From contig CM050654.1 of NCBI GenBank assembly GCA_027574665.1, positions 13,138,142 to 13,202,141 on the forward strand: a stretch of 64,000 bases of DNA. The letters are read 5' to 3'. This document shows positions 15,901 to 29,534 of the stretch, piece after piece; within the stretch, counting starts at the first letter, position 1; each line of letters opens with the position of its first letter. The notes beneath the pieces were generated by a model. That model searched no databases and was not told the DNA's origin. It saw only the letters and a program-made list of their open reading frames with translations. This DNA is from Rhynochetos jubatus (Eukaryota > Chordata > Aves > Eurypygiformes > Rhynochetidae). The position numbers and the translations under genes are program-made.

Positions 15901-17153
15901 CAGGAGGGAGAGGGGAGAGAGAGATAGAAATGAAGACTTTATAGTTATTATTTTTAAACAAAAGACTGCTGAGTTGCAAGGCTGAGCCTCTCCACAGCAG
16001 CTCGGGCTCCTGCAGCAGGGATTCTGGAGCAGGGGCTCAGCCAGCCACAGCTCCAGGCAGCACGACCGGAGCAGCATGGCACTGCCAGGCAGCAAGTCTC
16101 CAGCAAAGCGGGACCAGGAAACTGGCAGGTGGCCCATGCTGCCTTGGACTAGCACTCATTAAAATGCATTGCTGGCAGGGCTCCTGCAGCCATAGAAAGA
16201 GAGGAGGAAAATTAACTCAGGTTTAGTAAACACTGTAGGGTAAACATGATTTCAGATAGACACCAGACATAAATATTTCAGTTTTCCTTAAAGGCACAGT
16301 CAAGGTCTAGGCAACAGCATCCAGATGTTAAAACAAGGTCTCACACTGCTTCTCCTTATGTCTGTCCAAAAGACAGGTTTCCAAGAGGTTTTTTTTTCCC
16401 CTCCCCCATTTCAAACACAGGATCACAACGTCTCAGATGACATCAGAAGAAAGTGAGAATAGGGGGTGGTGTGTTACTGAAGGCAGGTGTCTGTTACAGC
16501 CCAGCCAGCTCGAGTATCCTTCACACCGGGCCACCTTTCCGTCAAGGCAAACAGTGTAACTAGGGCAAGCATGTTTGTAGGGTCAGGACCCAAACACAAA
16601 CCCATACGGAGAGTTTACAAGGCTTCACCCCCATGTAAGAGTGCTGCCAAGAGCACCCAGAGATACGATGGCCTCAACAGTACAGATCAAAAGGATAAAC
16701 GCTTCTCCAAGTTGCATCGACAACGAACACCTACTGTTTCTACATGCTTGGAGCCTTGGTAGTTTGACATCGTGAAATACCCACAAAGACTCTCAGACCA
16801 CATAAAATAATTAATAAACATAAGGGTGCATAAAGCACTTAATTGTCATGTAGTTTTTAGGGAATAAGAGAGAATCTCTTCCAAATAGATAGCAAGACAT
16901 TATTATAAGGCAGCATCCGAAGAAATAACAAAGTTAACCTCTGCCTACAAGTTTGGCACACAGGCTACATTTCATGAATCTACTATAAGAAAAGATATTC
17001 TGGTCCTTCAACTATGCCCCCAAACCATCAGCAATGATATTTTTAGTGCAATGCCATCAAGATTCTTCCACTCATGAAGGTGCCCCTTTTAGAAGACAGC
17101 ACCATTAATACCTTGATCCTGATACATTGTTGATAGAGAACTGCTGTAAATCA

Positions 17154-17192
17154 CACCAGCTGTCACAAACAGCTGGTGCAGTGCCACACTGC
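17154..17192. repeat. two adjacent perfect inverted repeats with paired E-boxes
   Basis: CACCAGCTGT at 17154-17163 and ACAGCTGGTG at 17169-17178 form a perfect 10-base stem around a 5-base loop. Each arm contains the E-box CAGCTG. Directly after it, GCAGTG (17178-17183) and CACTGC (17187-17192) form a second perfect stem around CCA. The sequence could be a tandem bHLH-type binding site or a small structured RNA element. No conservation data are available. Confidence 0.7.
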
Positions 17193-19487
17193 GCTGGCCC
17201 CAAGTTTCTCCCTGATACGCTGTTGGCAAGTTAACGAAAATGCATCCACTGGCTCAGATCAGAGCTTCCTCCAGAGCAGCAAGGCAAGCTGCAGCAGATG
17301 ACATCTTAGAGGGTTTTGCTAGCGAGTATCATAGAAAGCAGCTGAAAACACAACAGAAATGAACATAACCATATCAAAAGACAGAAGGTAGTACTAAGTG
17401 ACAACCCATCCGCTTTGCTCCAGAACTGTATTTTGACAGGTAAGTACAGGATCTAGCAATCTACCTTCTGGAGGGGAACTGCAGTGTGAGAGGCTGCCAT
17501 CCAAATAAGTCCCATTTAAAGCAAGACAAAACTCTGAAGGCAAGGAGGGAATAAATCATATGAGTAACTGCGGGTTACAGCTAAATGGCAGCACATTTCC
17601 TAGGATAAGACAGCCAAAACATATACAGATATAAAAAAAAGGACGAATTCTCCATGAGACAGAACAAGAAGAGATAAGGGAGGCCCCAGGAAATTTTGGT
17701 CTTGGTTCCAAACATCATGGACATATTTAGGCTGGGGCAGAACAGAACTGATATGCCCCCACAGCCTCGGAAGTCCACGTTACAGCAAAGCCATATGATA
17801 ATGAAGACATGTTGCAGATAGAAATCATGTAATCCACGAAGAAGAGTCCAATTACACAGGCTCTGCTGACAAAATCAGATCTACAAGGCCGATTTACACA
17901 AAGGTAGTGAATGAATTAGTGAGATGCAGGGCAGGGGAAGAACAAACCATGCATCCCCTGCAACAGGAGAATTAACACAGAAAAATGTAAAAACCCTCTG
18001 GGGAGTTTCCACTCTGCACATGTTTCCCCATTACTTTAGTTTCAGTGTAGAGTGGGAAAAAGACAAGAGGACTCTGTCGCAGCTTACAGCCCAATTAACA
18101 CATGACAAGCCTGAAGATTTCAAATTCCTTTCAGGTGTTGATCCACGAATCCACCCACCTCTATTCCTACAAATATCCAAGAATATCTGGAACAATAGAC
18201 TGAAGTGAACACTCCCATAAACATGTCGTCAAAAAGACAGCTTTGCCTTGTTAACTTTGGCCAACAAAGTATCAACAGAGCTTCCCACTTTCAGCCCTAA
18301 AACTGAACCCAGGCCACGATGAGAACAAGTGTATCCGTTTTCCCTACCGACAGAGGCACAAAACTCTGAACAGGCCTAAGGAAGGGACGACACTGATTTT
18401 GCAACTAAGTGATGGAAACCCAAAAACCCACACAGCAGCTCCGGTGTTTCTGTTATTCATCAGAGTGATGCGACGATTGCTGTTTGCCACTGAGCAGAAA
18501 GACAGTATTTTCACGACAGGAAAATGCTGCCATTGAGGAGATGTTGCTGGGTGACCAGCGAGCAAGCCATGGCTGAAGCGGCCAAAGCAGAGAGGTTCTC
18601 CAAGGACACCACCAGCACTCCGCAGAGCCAGTCTGCATTCCCATGCAGAGTGCGGCCTGCTGTTACCCTACCCTCCAACCTTCTCTGTCACACATACTTT
18701 ACACAGCCCACATTCATTTTTTCCTTCCCACATCTTCCTGAAAGAAGAACCTAATCGTGTATCAGTAGAGGCAGGCTGTTATTATTATCTACAGGAAAAA
18801 CAAAAGATACTCATCTTATCTACGGCTCAGCATAAACAATGGATGGGAGAAGGGAAGTGGAGACCACACCGCCATTCAGTACAGCCTTTACAAACACTGA
18901 AGGTCTGAGTGCTTTGCCCCCCTTCTGCAGGCAGACAAACAGGGAGGTGAGGAGGGGCACTGTCCCAGGAGGGGCAGAGCCCACCACTGGCAGTGGGACC
19001 TGCAGGCAGCCCTCCTGTGTAACTCAGGGTTATTCCAAGCAACACTCCCCAAGATGTGGCCACCAGCACAGGAACAAATCACCGTTTTCTTAACATAAAA
19101 GAAAAATGTTTCCCATTCCACAGGCAAGCGATTTCAGCCACACCACGCTTACGTGATTGCAGCTACAGGGAACAAAAAGAAGCATGGTGTAGTCGGATAC
19201 AGCCCAGCCCAGATCCAAGTTAATCGCTTCCTCGGACCGGCCGTGGAAGAGCAGTGCTGTCACAGATGTTTACAACATCCTCCCTTGAGGACACCGAAGG
19301 GACCTGCACGAGGACAGAGGCACTTGTAACAGCAGAGAACGGTGCAAGGGCTACCACCACCGCACCCACCCTGCCTACCCTTCACCACAGCGAGCTCCTC
19401 TCCAGGGAATAAGGAGTCTGTCCTGCTGGGAGAGGCTCTCATCATGTTTTGTATTGAGGGGTCCCTGGGTAATGTAACACACTGTCT

Positions 19488-19515
19488 TTTTTCTTTCTTT
19501 AAAAAGAAAGAAAAA
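19488..19515. repeat. perfect pyrimidine/purine palindrome
   Basis: A 13-base arm of T and C (TTTTTCTTTCTTT) is followed by two A and then its exact reverse complement. The result is a polypyrimidine-to-polypurine switch. It could form a cruciform or simply reflect low-complexity drift. Confidence 0.8.
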
Positions 19516-22065
19516 TCTATTACTTTCTCTACAGAATAACATGAAAAAGTGAGCAACAACTCTGTTTACACAGACAGGAACAACTAGCTAGTATATTATT
19601 CCGAAAGACAGAAAATCATTGATGTAGACCCTTTTAGACAGCTGTTTCATTTATTTCCTTCTAAATAAACTAAAAATAAAAAAAGGTTTCATTGAAATAC
19701 AAGATAACTTCTCATTGATTTTGAGGCGGTAAGAGAGGGAGGACTTAGAAGACAAAAGGAATCTTTTGTGAAAGGGCAGAATAACACAGGGAAGAGCATT
19801 ATGTCAGTGTCAGGTAAGAATTTAAGCAACAAGTCTGCAGGGGAATATGAGTGTCCAGAAGTTCAGTTGCTCAGTAAGCTTCAGCTGCATGAAGAAAACA
19901 TACAAGATAAACAAAACACCCCAACGTTCAAAGTCAGGTTCATGAGCAGCTCCATCACTTCATTACGCTGGAAAACAGCAGTAGGAAAGACACAGTCATT
20001 TCTAAATGTTTTGCCACCACTTCTTGCTCGACAGCACAGAACCACTTTTCATAGGCAGCCATCTCAGACCTGAAACAGAATTAGATGTGCTACAGCCAGG
20101 ATTTATAGTTTCTTCTGAAGGTCTTAATGTTGCTTCCTGCCAGCACGGCTTGGCTGGCATAAAAGGAAGGATATGCTGCAATATAGTGGCATTTACTTGC
20201 AATTATCTGTTTGCTTCAAAATATTAGCTTCTTCAAAACATCTTGGGTGGAGGAAGGAGGTGACAAGTCATCTAAGGGGTGGCAAGAGGAGGATGAGAAT
20301 TTCCGTTGCAAACTACATGTTAGGTAGTCCCACCCCAAAAAAAGTCATGATGCTATACTAGGATGTGAGAAAAGAAAGATCATGGTTTGTGTATGTCAAA
20401 TTACACACACCCAAGAATAACATTCGCATTATGTTAGGGCAGCTCACGTCCAAAACCGCCATGAACACTATTAACTTTGAAGAAGGGCAGCTCTTAAAAC
20501 CCTTCCAAGTGACCCTTGTATTTCAGCCCAGCTTGAAGAGAAGTCTGGATCAGAGCTTTCTTCAGACATTGGAAGAGTCTTTAGCAAATATTTTCACACA
20601 TCATAAGCACTTAATTCCAGTCCCAACTACAGAAATGGACCAGGCAAAGGTACAAAGCAGTTTCCCAAATAAATTTTTATACTGGTAGATGCCCTGTTAA
20701 AAAACCTCATGGCTCTAAGGAAACCTAGAACTAACAGATGATTTGGCTCAAGACTTAGCTCACCATAAAATACTTCAGGATGAGAGACACTGCCCCATTC
20801 ACCAAGAGACTAAAATGAGAAAAGGCAGGCAATTTACAGAGGCCACCATTTGCTGTCTGAATCTCTAACCCACTTCAGACAGGTGAAAAACTATCCGTTT
20901 TGCCACACTTTTTTTTTTTTTAAACTTAACAATCACTGTTTTGGAAACACTATTTTGAGGATAGAAATTATGTTACAGACAACATAACCTGTTCCTGAAA
21001 GCCTGCTAAACCAATTTTTTTAAGGAACTGAGCTCATTGTGCCACTTACTCATATATCTTTGCTCTGTTTTCCTTCAGAAACTGAAATCATAGGAGAATT
21101 TCAATCTTTGTCTCTCTTTCAGTTTATACACATGAAGATAAAAAGAGCTGTGGTTATAATTTTAACATTTTATTGAGTAATACTAGGGTAGATTCCAGAA
21201 CAGCATACCGAACACATGTCTACAGGTCTCTACCACCAAAACCAAAACAAAAAAGTCCTAAATTAAGCTATGTTTGACTTGATTATATGTAGCAAAAAAA
21301 GCATGGGTATTTCCTCCACCACCACCATCAGGCATGCTGATAAACAGCAAGCAATGGCAAGTAGCCAAAAAACGCATCGTAAACAGCCAGAGCATTTTTC
21401 ACTACCAAAAGACAACAGTTAAATGAGTTGGACTAGGGGAACCCAGCTGGGAAGAGATTTTTACAGAAGCACATTCATGGATTTTTGAGTTTATAATTTC
21501 CAACATGTACATATGAAAAGGTTAACGTTTTTCTGTTTCTTCCCTTTGGAGGTCACAAAGGAGGCAAAAATAAAGCACTCTTTGATACTATCACAGCCTA
21601 CATGGAAATGCTATTTAACAGTACGAAGCTGTCTGGAGAAAGGCTGACTAATTTTCTTTAAAGCAAATCGCAAAGTCTTCTATGAACTCTTCACATAACA
21701 AACCTCTGTTTCACATTTTTGAAGATAAAATCTGGGGGGAAAAATCATTACTCTAAAGTTTGTAAGTCCATGAATTCCTGTGTTACATAATAAACATTAA
21801 TCACTGTTTTAAGTTAAACCTAGAAAAACATTAAGAAAATGCAGCTTTGTAGCCGTTGCAGATGAGTGTACTTGGGTTTGCACTTTGGTCTTTCCCCTCT
21901 CCCAACACATGAGCTTTACAGCCCAGCAGCAATTCCAAAATAAACCTTTAAACCAGCTTTTTGTTGCGCTGCAGTGTGTTCCCACAAAACCAGAAAAGTT
22001 TCAATCTAATAAAGGATGTGTCAAGATGTAACAATGTTCATTAAAATTCTCCATAAAGTTTAAGC

Positions 22066-22097
22066 CTTTCCATAGCAAAACCTCGTGCTATGGAAAG
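22066..22097. repeat. perfect 12-base inverted repeat
   Basis: CTTTCCATAGCA at 22066-22077 pairs exactly with TGCTATGGAAAG at 22086-22097, leaving an 8-base loop. The stem is too short for a typical microRNA precursor. It lies just before a local CpG cluster. Confidence 0.85.
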
Positions 22098-22140
22098 TTT
22101 CCATCAGTTCCTGTTCCGAACTGTGTCTCTGTGACATTTA

Positions 22141-22342
22141 ACGCACACTCACTCCTATCCCTGCCACACAGCGGGGAAACCGAGGACCTGAAGGACAACC
22201 AAGAGGTCTGCGAGGAGCTGAACTGCGAGACCGTTATCCATTACACGGCAGGGCTGAAAATACTTCTGCATTTCACCAAGACGTCGCCGCGAGAAGAGAC
22301 AGTGCCCAACTCCCCTGCAAGTAATGGAGTGCTATCTAACGG
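22141..22342. promoter_or_regulatory. small intronic CpG cluster with exon-like segment
   Basis: About twelve CpG occur in 200 bases, including GACGTCGCCGCG at about 22280, against very few in the flanking sequence. On the plus strand 22172-22320 (149 bases) resembles an exon. A pyrimidine-rich stretch ending in CACACAG precedes it, and CAA|GTAATG, a weak donor, follows it. The frame across it is open (G-E-T-E-D-L-K-D-N-Q...) but has no ATG, and the peptide is not recognised. It could be an unmethylated regulatory islet, an exon of an antisense transcript, or chance. Confidence 0.35.
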
Positions 22343-23280
22343 GATAGATATTTTGATTGGGGATTGCAAACACACTGCTGGGTTGTTTTTTTGCCGCTTC
22401 CTCCCCCTTTTGCCATGGCTGACGCTGGCTGAGCGAGGCAAGTGTGCACATTTACGTTCAGCATTGCCTCCACCCCAGAACAACTCCCACGGGAGAAGCA
22501 ATGCCAGGCCATACATAGTGACAAACTGGCAGGTCTGCTGAGGTCCCACCATGCTGTCAGCCAATGGCCTGGGGAACATGGTGATCCCAAGGTGGTGGTT
22601 GGGTTTCAGCTCTCCCAAATGATGTTAAAAACCACAGGAGAGCAAAACAAAGACTCTCCCATCTGGGGGGCAGGCAGAAAACAAAAAACGGCACAGGTTT
22701 TTGGGGCTTGGGTTTTATCCCTTGCTTATTGAAACAAACGCTTTCCCACAGCCTTCCTCCTTCCCCTCTAATGCTCAGGCAGCTTCCTGTAGTTGATCAC
22801 TGGGAACTGGACTTCATTCAGCACCTCGCAATCTGCTTGCTCAGATTGCTCCTTCAGGCACTGGCAAAGACTTAAACTAATAAGCACTTGCCTGTTAAGC
22901 TGAAGATGAAATTACTTACAAAATGAATTATATATCTATTATCTTGCTGGTTGAACTGGTTTTCATTAACATCTGGAAGAAAGGCTTGATAACAGCTTAG
23001 GGTTTTCGCCTGTTTCCGTGCAGGATGTGGCCAGCTCCGCACGGAGGGCAGGGGATGGACGCCAACAGTCCTGGGTGCCCCTGGAGGACAGCTCCGGCCA
23101 CCAGCCACCTTCACAAAGCAGGAGGAGAAACAGAGGATTGGCACTACAGCCTGGGGAGAGGCGAGGATGAGGAGGTTTTACCTGATCAAAGGATAACACC
23201 ATTGCAATTGTAATGGCCACGCACTTATCCCCGTGTTTTTACTCACTAGCACTTTAAAGAGAAATAAGAATCAAGCTTGA

Positions 23281-23329
23281 CACAGAGGGGAGAAGAGAGG
23301 AAAGAAAGGGATAGAGAAGTGAGGGCTCA
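23281..23329 (+). repeat. polypurine tract
   Basis: Nearly all bases are A or G over about 49 positions, with only a few interruptions. Such tracts can form triplex DNA. No other signal is attached to it. Confidence 0.6.
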
Positions 23330-24559
23330 GGTTCTGTTTGCAGCAAAAAAAGCTCAGTTCTGGTGAAAGAAAAGATTAGAGGTGTTATCTGAACTTCTGC
23401 GTGCATTCATCTCAACACAGCAGACAAGGTCTCCCAACAATTCACTAGGCAATACAAGTCTACAAATTGCATGTATGCTCTGAAGCCAGCACCGAGTTTA
23501 CAGTGCAGATGGAAAACATCCTCAAGGTCTCAAATGAAAGGCCTGAGTTTTCCTGAGTTAAAGGAAAGTAAACATGCATAATGAAATCAACTTTTATTCT
23601 GGAAGTCATGCCTTTTCCCTTTTATAACTAAAACCAGATCAATAGTTTAAAAATGAATAAATGCTCACATAAGCCCTGTAATACTAGGCTCACAGCAACA
23701 ATGATGGCATTCATGAAGTTGGTTGGCATTTAAACAAGAATGGGCAGAACTTGTTTGTCATTTTCTGGCATTTCAGCCAACCAGCTGTAAGGCTGGCGTA
23801 GGAGGGCAGCATCCAAACTTAAGATACAGAAGTAAAACAGTATCAAAGTACTAATTAACAACAAAGTAGCCTCGAGAATGATAGTATCAGGTAATCATCA
23901 CTAAGAAGATTTAACTGCAAAATTTGGAGTTGGTTTATTTGTTATGGTTTTTTAATTATGATTAGTTATTTCACCTTTGGCCAATGATTTTGAAACTAGC
24001 CAAGGCTACTGAATGTTGCTTAGGGTTCACTGTCAATTGAATTCACATAGGAAAGAAACAATGAAGTACCTGGCTGTCAGCAACTATGTTAACCTTTAAC
24101 CTCCGCAGTATGACACTCCTCCTCTTAAGACAACGAGGGCAGAAAAAAAAGAAATCCTTCCCAAACAGGGCAGGGCTTCTGAAGAGCAACGATTAACACA
24201 CCAGAGCACAAAGCATCCATATAGACGCCATATCCTACCTAGTCTCTTGGACACACTTTCCATCTCTGCTGTGCAGCTCTTTGCTCACCACAGACAGATC
24301 CTCTGCCCACATGGAGCCAATTATGAGTTTCTTAGTCACTAAGAAATTATGCCAAGCAGAATTTACCCTGTAGGTTTCTGCTGAGACAGACGATTCATCT
24401 TCTCTTTCAACATGGACAGTGGCAGACAGTTTTGAAAATTGCCAGTAATTACTAGGAACCTTTCATTGTGCTTCCTTAGGTCAAGAAATCTGTTGCATCT
24501 AGAAGTCAAAACTTTATAGGTAACATATGCAATACTTTATACATGCACATGTGTATTCT

Positions 24560-24588
24560 ATACACACACACACATATATACTATATAT
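24560..24588. repeat. CA/TA microsatellite
   Basis: A (CA)n run passes into (TA)n: ATACACACACACACATATAT and on to ACTATATAT. The run is short and interrupted, so probably only mildly polymorphic. Confidence 0.9.
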
Positions 24589-26684
24589 CCCACAAACATA
24601 TTTAGAAAAATATCTATAAACTTGGATTTCAGGCCTTAATCAAACTCAAATAATTTGGGCATATGGGAAAACCTTTATAAATGGGGAGATCATCTTCCAT
24701 CTGTGTTCTTTTAGCATTCTTGCAACCTTCTTCCCATTTCAGAAGCTGACCACAACTAAGAATGATGTAATGGATTAGAAGTCGATCCAACCCCACCAGA
24801 TGCTTCTTAGGTTCTTTCACCCATGAGGGGTTTTGCAGAGAGGAGCAGGGGCAGTTTGGTGGGGGAAGGCTGCTTGGGGTTTCTTTTGCCAAGTCTCTTC
24901 TGGGACTGTGTGTCACACAAAAGGGGTTGGGGTAGCTGAAGGGAGAGTTTGAGGTATAACACAAGGTATAAGCACTGCCATGTCCTAAGTGGTAGACAAA
25001 GGCAACCAAATCAGAAAACAAGCAAACTGCTATGTTTGCCATACAGATGCCACTGTCAGAGGCTCTATTAAAACAAGAGCTCTCCAGTACCCAAATCTGA
25101 TAGGTCAATAGGTGAGATACATTTCAGGTGAGTATCATACCCTTCTGAGACTTCAACTCCACTAGAAAAGACAACTGCAGTCAACTATTCCTAATAAACA
25201 CCTTACTGTAAAATCAAAACATATACACCCCCCTTCTGTGTGTAATCGTAGTACTGTTTTACAGTAAGTACCCAAAATAACTGTTACATTTTGCTGTACC
25301 GCAACATCTAGTAGCAGATTTGGGGATCCCATCATTCTGCACGGCTATTGTGTCACAACAGAGCAAGAATAGTATAGTACAGTATATAAGGTATGCAGTA
25401 TTCAAGGGAAAATGATGTGTTAGTTTCACTGCATCACTGGCACAACATGCCATGGCCATGCCAGACAGACTGGCTCAGGCTGCTTCCACACCTACTAGCG
25501 CTGCTGTTCAGCCAGCACAGGGAGAAGCCCTGCGGGCACCTTCGGCACTCAGGCTCCTTTCTTGATCACCAGCAGCCACTTCTGCACCAGACCCTCGCTG
25601 CCTGGAGGGCAAGAGCCACAGATGGGTCCTTAGGGCTGCCCCCCTAAAAGCAGACTCAGGTTTTATATGCCTTTTTAAAGCTGTGAAAGGTCCCTGCCCA
25701 GCACTCCATCTGCAGGCACCCAGCGCCAGACTCTCCTGAGGCTGATACGGGGAAATCCAAACACTAGCAAAGTCTCCTGCATTTCCATAAACCTCCCACA
25801 GAGGTTTTTATTTCTGAGAACAACAGCTGAGCCCCTGCAGAAGCTTGGCACCATGCAAGGCCACTGAAACACAACTTCTGCTAGTGTACATCCCCAGAAA
25901 CCCAAGGGCACTTCTTAGAATTGTTATTAAAACAAGCACAGCAGCATAACTAACTGATCCTGTGCCATTTCAACCTCCGGCTATTGGTAAAGGCCAAATC
26001 ATTAGATCAGATGAATTACAGAAGACACAGCGCTTATAACATCTATGCACCTGCTGACCCTCAATGACAAGTCAAGTCTTGATTATGCACATACAAAGAT
26101 TTAAGAGGTTGGGGTGACTAACGTAAGAATACAGGAGAGAAAGGGGAAGGGTCTGTGATAGCTTCAACCGCCATCTCTGCACAGCTTACTGTCAAAAGAA
26201 GCGACAGCAGTGCAAACCACCTGGTTTGGCCGGATGGCTGCTTGGCAGGGCACTTGACCCCAGGACTTCCTGAGCTCCCTGTTATACTGCATCTCCAGCA
26301 ACAGCCTGGATGAGTAACCACCAGACAGCACTGACATGTGGCAGCAGGGTTACAAACAACTTCCTCCACTGAGACATCTCCCGCTGTAATTATGACAGAG
26401 GAGAGCAGCACGGGCAGGGAGAGCCTGCTCGCACTGCAGGGCAGGGCACGCCAGCACCTTGTTCAGCACTGTTTGCATCTGCTAGCTACAGCGGATCAAC
26501 CCCGCTCCTCCACCTTCTCCCCCACCTCAGTAACTCAAAAAGTCTCTTGAGCATGAGGTCAAGCAAAGGAAAAAAAAAAATGTATTAGGAAGTGGAACAA
26601 AACAAGATCATGTCTCTGCGGCTTCTGGTTTACCTACAAGCTTCTTACTCATCCTTCAAAACAGAAACTAGCAGAGCTTCCAGC

Positions 26685-26812
26685 CGCAAACAGCCAGGCA
26701 GCTTAACAACAGCAAACGCCAAACACCCAGCGCGAGCCCCAACACTCAGTTTTGATGCCTGCGGCGGACCCCGGCTACGCTTTTGGTCAGCACCCTTCCC
26801 CGTCAGGACTCC
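26685..26812. promoter_or_regulatory. minor intronic CpG cluster
   Basis: About ten CpG occur in 130 bases, including GCGCGAGCC and GCGGCGGACCCCGGC near 26730-26775, in an otherwise CpG-poor intron. Open frames cross it on the plus strand but match nothing recognised. It may be an unmethylated regulatory site or a relic of higher GC content. Confidence 0.3.
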
Positions 26813-28580
26813 ACATCTCCTCTCTGCATCACCACATCCAGCTGCTCAGCCAGACTCTGCTCAGGGCAGCACCCAGCTCCCAACTCCGCACTGCCTGCTT
26901 CTACTGGCTGTGCTTTTACTCAGCCCCAAGCAGAACGGACAGACAGGGATGTGCAGGAGTGCATGGGTGAAGAGCCATACAAAATAGGTGGCGAGAACAA
27001 CAGCAGGGCTTCCTCACACCCTACCGCACAGGCCCAAAATACAAATGGAACAGTAAGGAGCAAGACCAGCAGCCACCAACCCCCTGACCCCAGAGAAGCC
27101 AGGTGGCCACGTGGCATGCAGACCCCCAGCACAGGAGGGCCAGCTTTGAAGGAGCCAGAGCCCCTGTCTCCAGGTAACAGCAATCTGCAGACATGCAAAC
27201 TGCCCTACAACATGAAAATAAATTTGCTGCTACATCTTAGCCAAAATTTCTCTTTGAAAAGTTACCGGAAGCTGGTTGGGGGTTTTTTTTTTTTGGTTGG
27301 TTTTTGCATTGCTTTTTTTGTTATCTCTGCTCCCCCTGGAAACAAACCCACAAGCACACTTCAGTATAAACAATAATGAGCCTTAATAAATCCGGATAAG
27401 AGACTTACAAAGATGGTATCTCCCCTACTTCTGGAGAGTTCACCAGGTAATTCAGTCACAGTCAGTAACTTTCATTATTCCCCACGCTAAAGAGAGAACA
27501 GTACTTGGCCAAATTTATTTGGGGGAAAGGAGGCGGAAGAAGCTTTAATTATATAAATTAAGTTAGATCGAAGCATGGCACAGATTGACCTCCTAGACCT
27601 GCAATTATATAACTAACCCTGCCAAGTTTAGAACGGATCTGTTCCAGGTTTTCTTGTGAAACTTGTGATTTTCTCCCATGTTATTACAATTCCTTTTTTT
27701 AATATAGTGATATAATCAGAGCTCTACACTTTTGCACAAATGTAGTCTATTTTGTTCAAGCAACTTCTTAAAATACAATTGAAGCTTTAAGGGTGGGTGC
27801 AGCTGATATGTTTTGATAATGTTTCCTGTTTATAACAACCCTAAATTTCACTGCATAAGGGAATGAGATCATCACTAAGGCATGGAAGGAGGGAAGGAGG
27901 ATGTTTATAGCAACTGATTCATTTTACCTGAGCTTACAGACTTCATCACTTTGCAAACCTTGAATAATTCAGCTGAACTGAACGAAGCTGCATACAGAAA
28001 AGACAGACTCAATGAGCAGGACACTATGGCTGAACTGTATCCGTGCAGAGCAAAGTCATCACCCATTTTCCAAACTCTGTACCGTAAGCATCCTCTGAAC
28101 ATGCTATGGAACAAGGGAAAAGAGAGAAATCTGAAAGTTTCAGGGGAGAAAATGCAGAGTACGAACACATCTGAAATAGGTTATGGGCGAAAGAAGTCAT
28201 TCAAGAATTTCTCTCAGCAGAAAACAACTGGAGAAAGCTGTGCTATACCATCACACTTCACACCTGCCTGAAATCTAGCCTGATTTGCACCCTCCATCCA
28301 GAACCTGGAGCTCAGCTTCTACCTGGCAAGATGAGTCTCACCATCAGAGATCACTCAGATCAAAGGCAGGATTTCACAACACTTGAGAACAGGGAAGAAA
28401 GGACAGAACAAAAAAATCTCAACACTTGAACCTGAGCCATTCATTAATTTCTCTGAATCAGTATCTTCCACATAGAAAGTCTCAACTCGTGTAGCTTAGT
28501 TTGAGACTCCCATCTGACTGATGGAAGAGGAGACAGCAGGAGTCAGTAAAAGTGGTTTTCAATACAATCAGAAATACAAT

Positions 28581-28596
28581 GGGGGGGGGGGGGGGG
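28581..28596 (+). repeat. homopolymer run of 16 G
   Basis: An uninterrupted 16-G run follows a short imperfect repeat of (A)AATACAAT. It is a strong G-quadruplex candidate. Its length is likely to be polymorphic or to contain a sequencing error. Confidence 0.95.
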
Positions 28597-29534
28597 TGTG
28601 GAGTCCTGCTTACTTTTACCAACTGCATGTCAAATCCAGGCCACTGCTTCTACTGCCAGACATTAGCCCACAATATATTATTCAGTTCTTTCATTATTAA
28701 TGAGGCACAGCAAAAGAAATCATGGCAGCACTAAGTCTACATCTAACACGTATTTTAAAGTATGAGATACAGACAGTGCTCCTCAGTGGGAGCTCGCTGG
28801 AGCAGTGACCAGCATTTTCACACAAACACTGCTACACTGCCTTATCTTTGGGGCCCCAACTGCTGCCCACGCCATTTGTTTGCCTTTGTGTGGAAAATTT
28901 CTAAAACCTACCCACACAAGCTATCTGGTGAGAAAGCACCAAAGCCAGCCCCACACCACGAACACTGATCCTTTCTGCTTTCTAAACTCTGAAAGTTTAC
29001 TTTGAGCTAATGGTATATTTAAGAACAAACTTTTGTGCCTCTTTGCATCGTGTGTACTTATTTCAGTGTGTGCCCAGCGAGGTCTTTTCCACCCCTGAGT
29101 TTCTCAGACTGCTGGCGGGAACATCTCACTGACACAATGCTTCTTCACAAGAGAGGGCAGGGAGAATTGGTGGTAGTGGGTAGGGAAGCAAGGCCACGAC
29201 CCGCTCCTGGTCAGCAGTTCAGTGATGAACACGTTCCAAGTCAGTGTCAGACCTTCCTTTGTGTTTTGCTGGGATGTAAAGAAAGCAGCAAAACCTTTCC
29301 ATTGCAATGATTTAAGGAAGCAACAAAGAGGTTATACCAACAGGCACAGAAACAAGAACTAGTGAGACAGATCAGAAGAAAGTTGATTAAGGATGTTGTA
29401 ATGCTGTCTTCCAACTCAGAAATACAACACAACCTTCAAATGAAGGCAAGCTTAAGCTTCCATACACATTGATATGTGACAACTTGCTCACCCAATTGTA
29501 GAAAGTTTCCAGCCCTTGTCTCTGTTCTATATGT

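Noticed and set aside
24629-25108. Minus-strand frame of about 159 codons
   Set aside because: It starts with TTG, shows no recognisable family, and has no splice context matching an ANKRD44 exon; no ankyrin signature.
26783-27376. Plus-strand frame of about 197 codons
   Set aside because: It begins at a non-ATG codon, has shadow frames on both strands, ends in a run translated from poly-T, and contains no domain.
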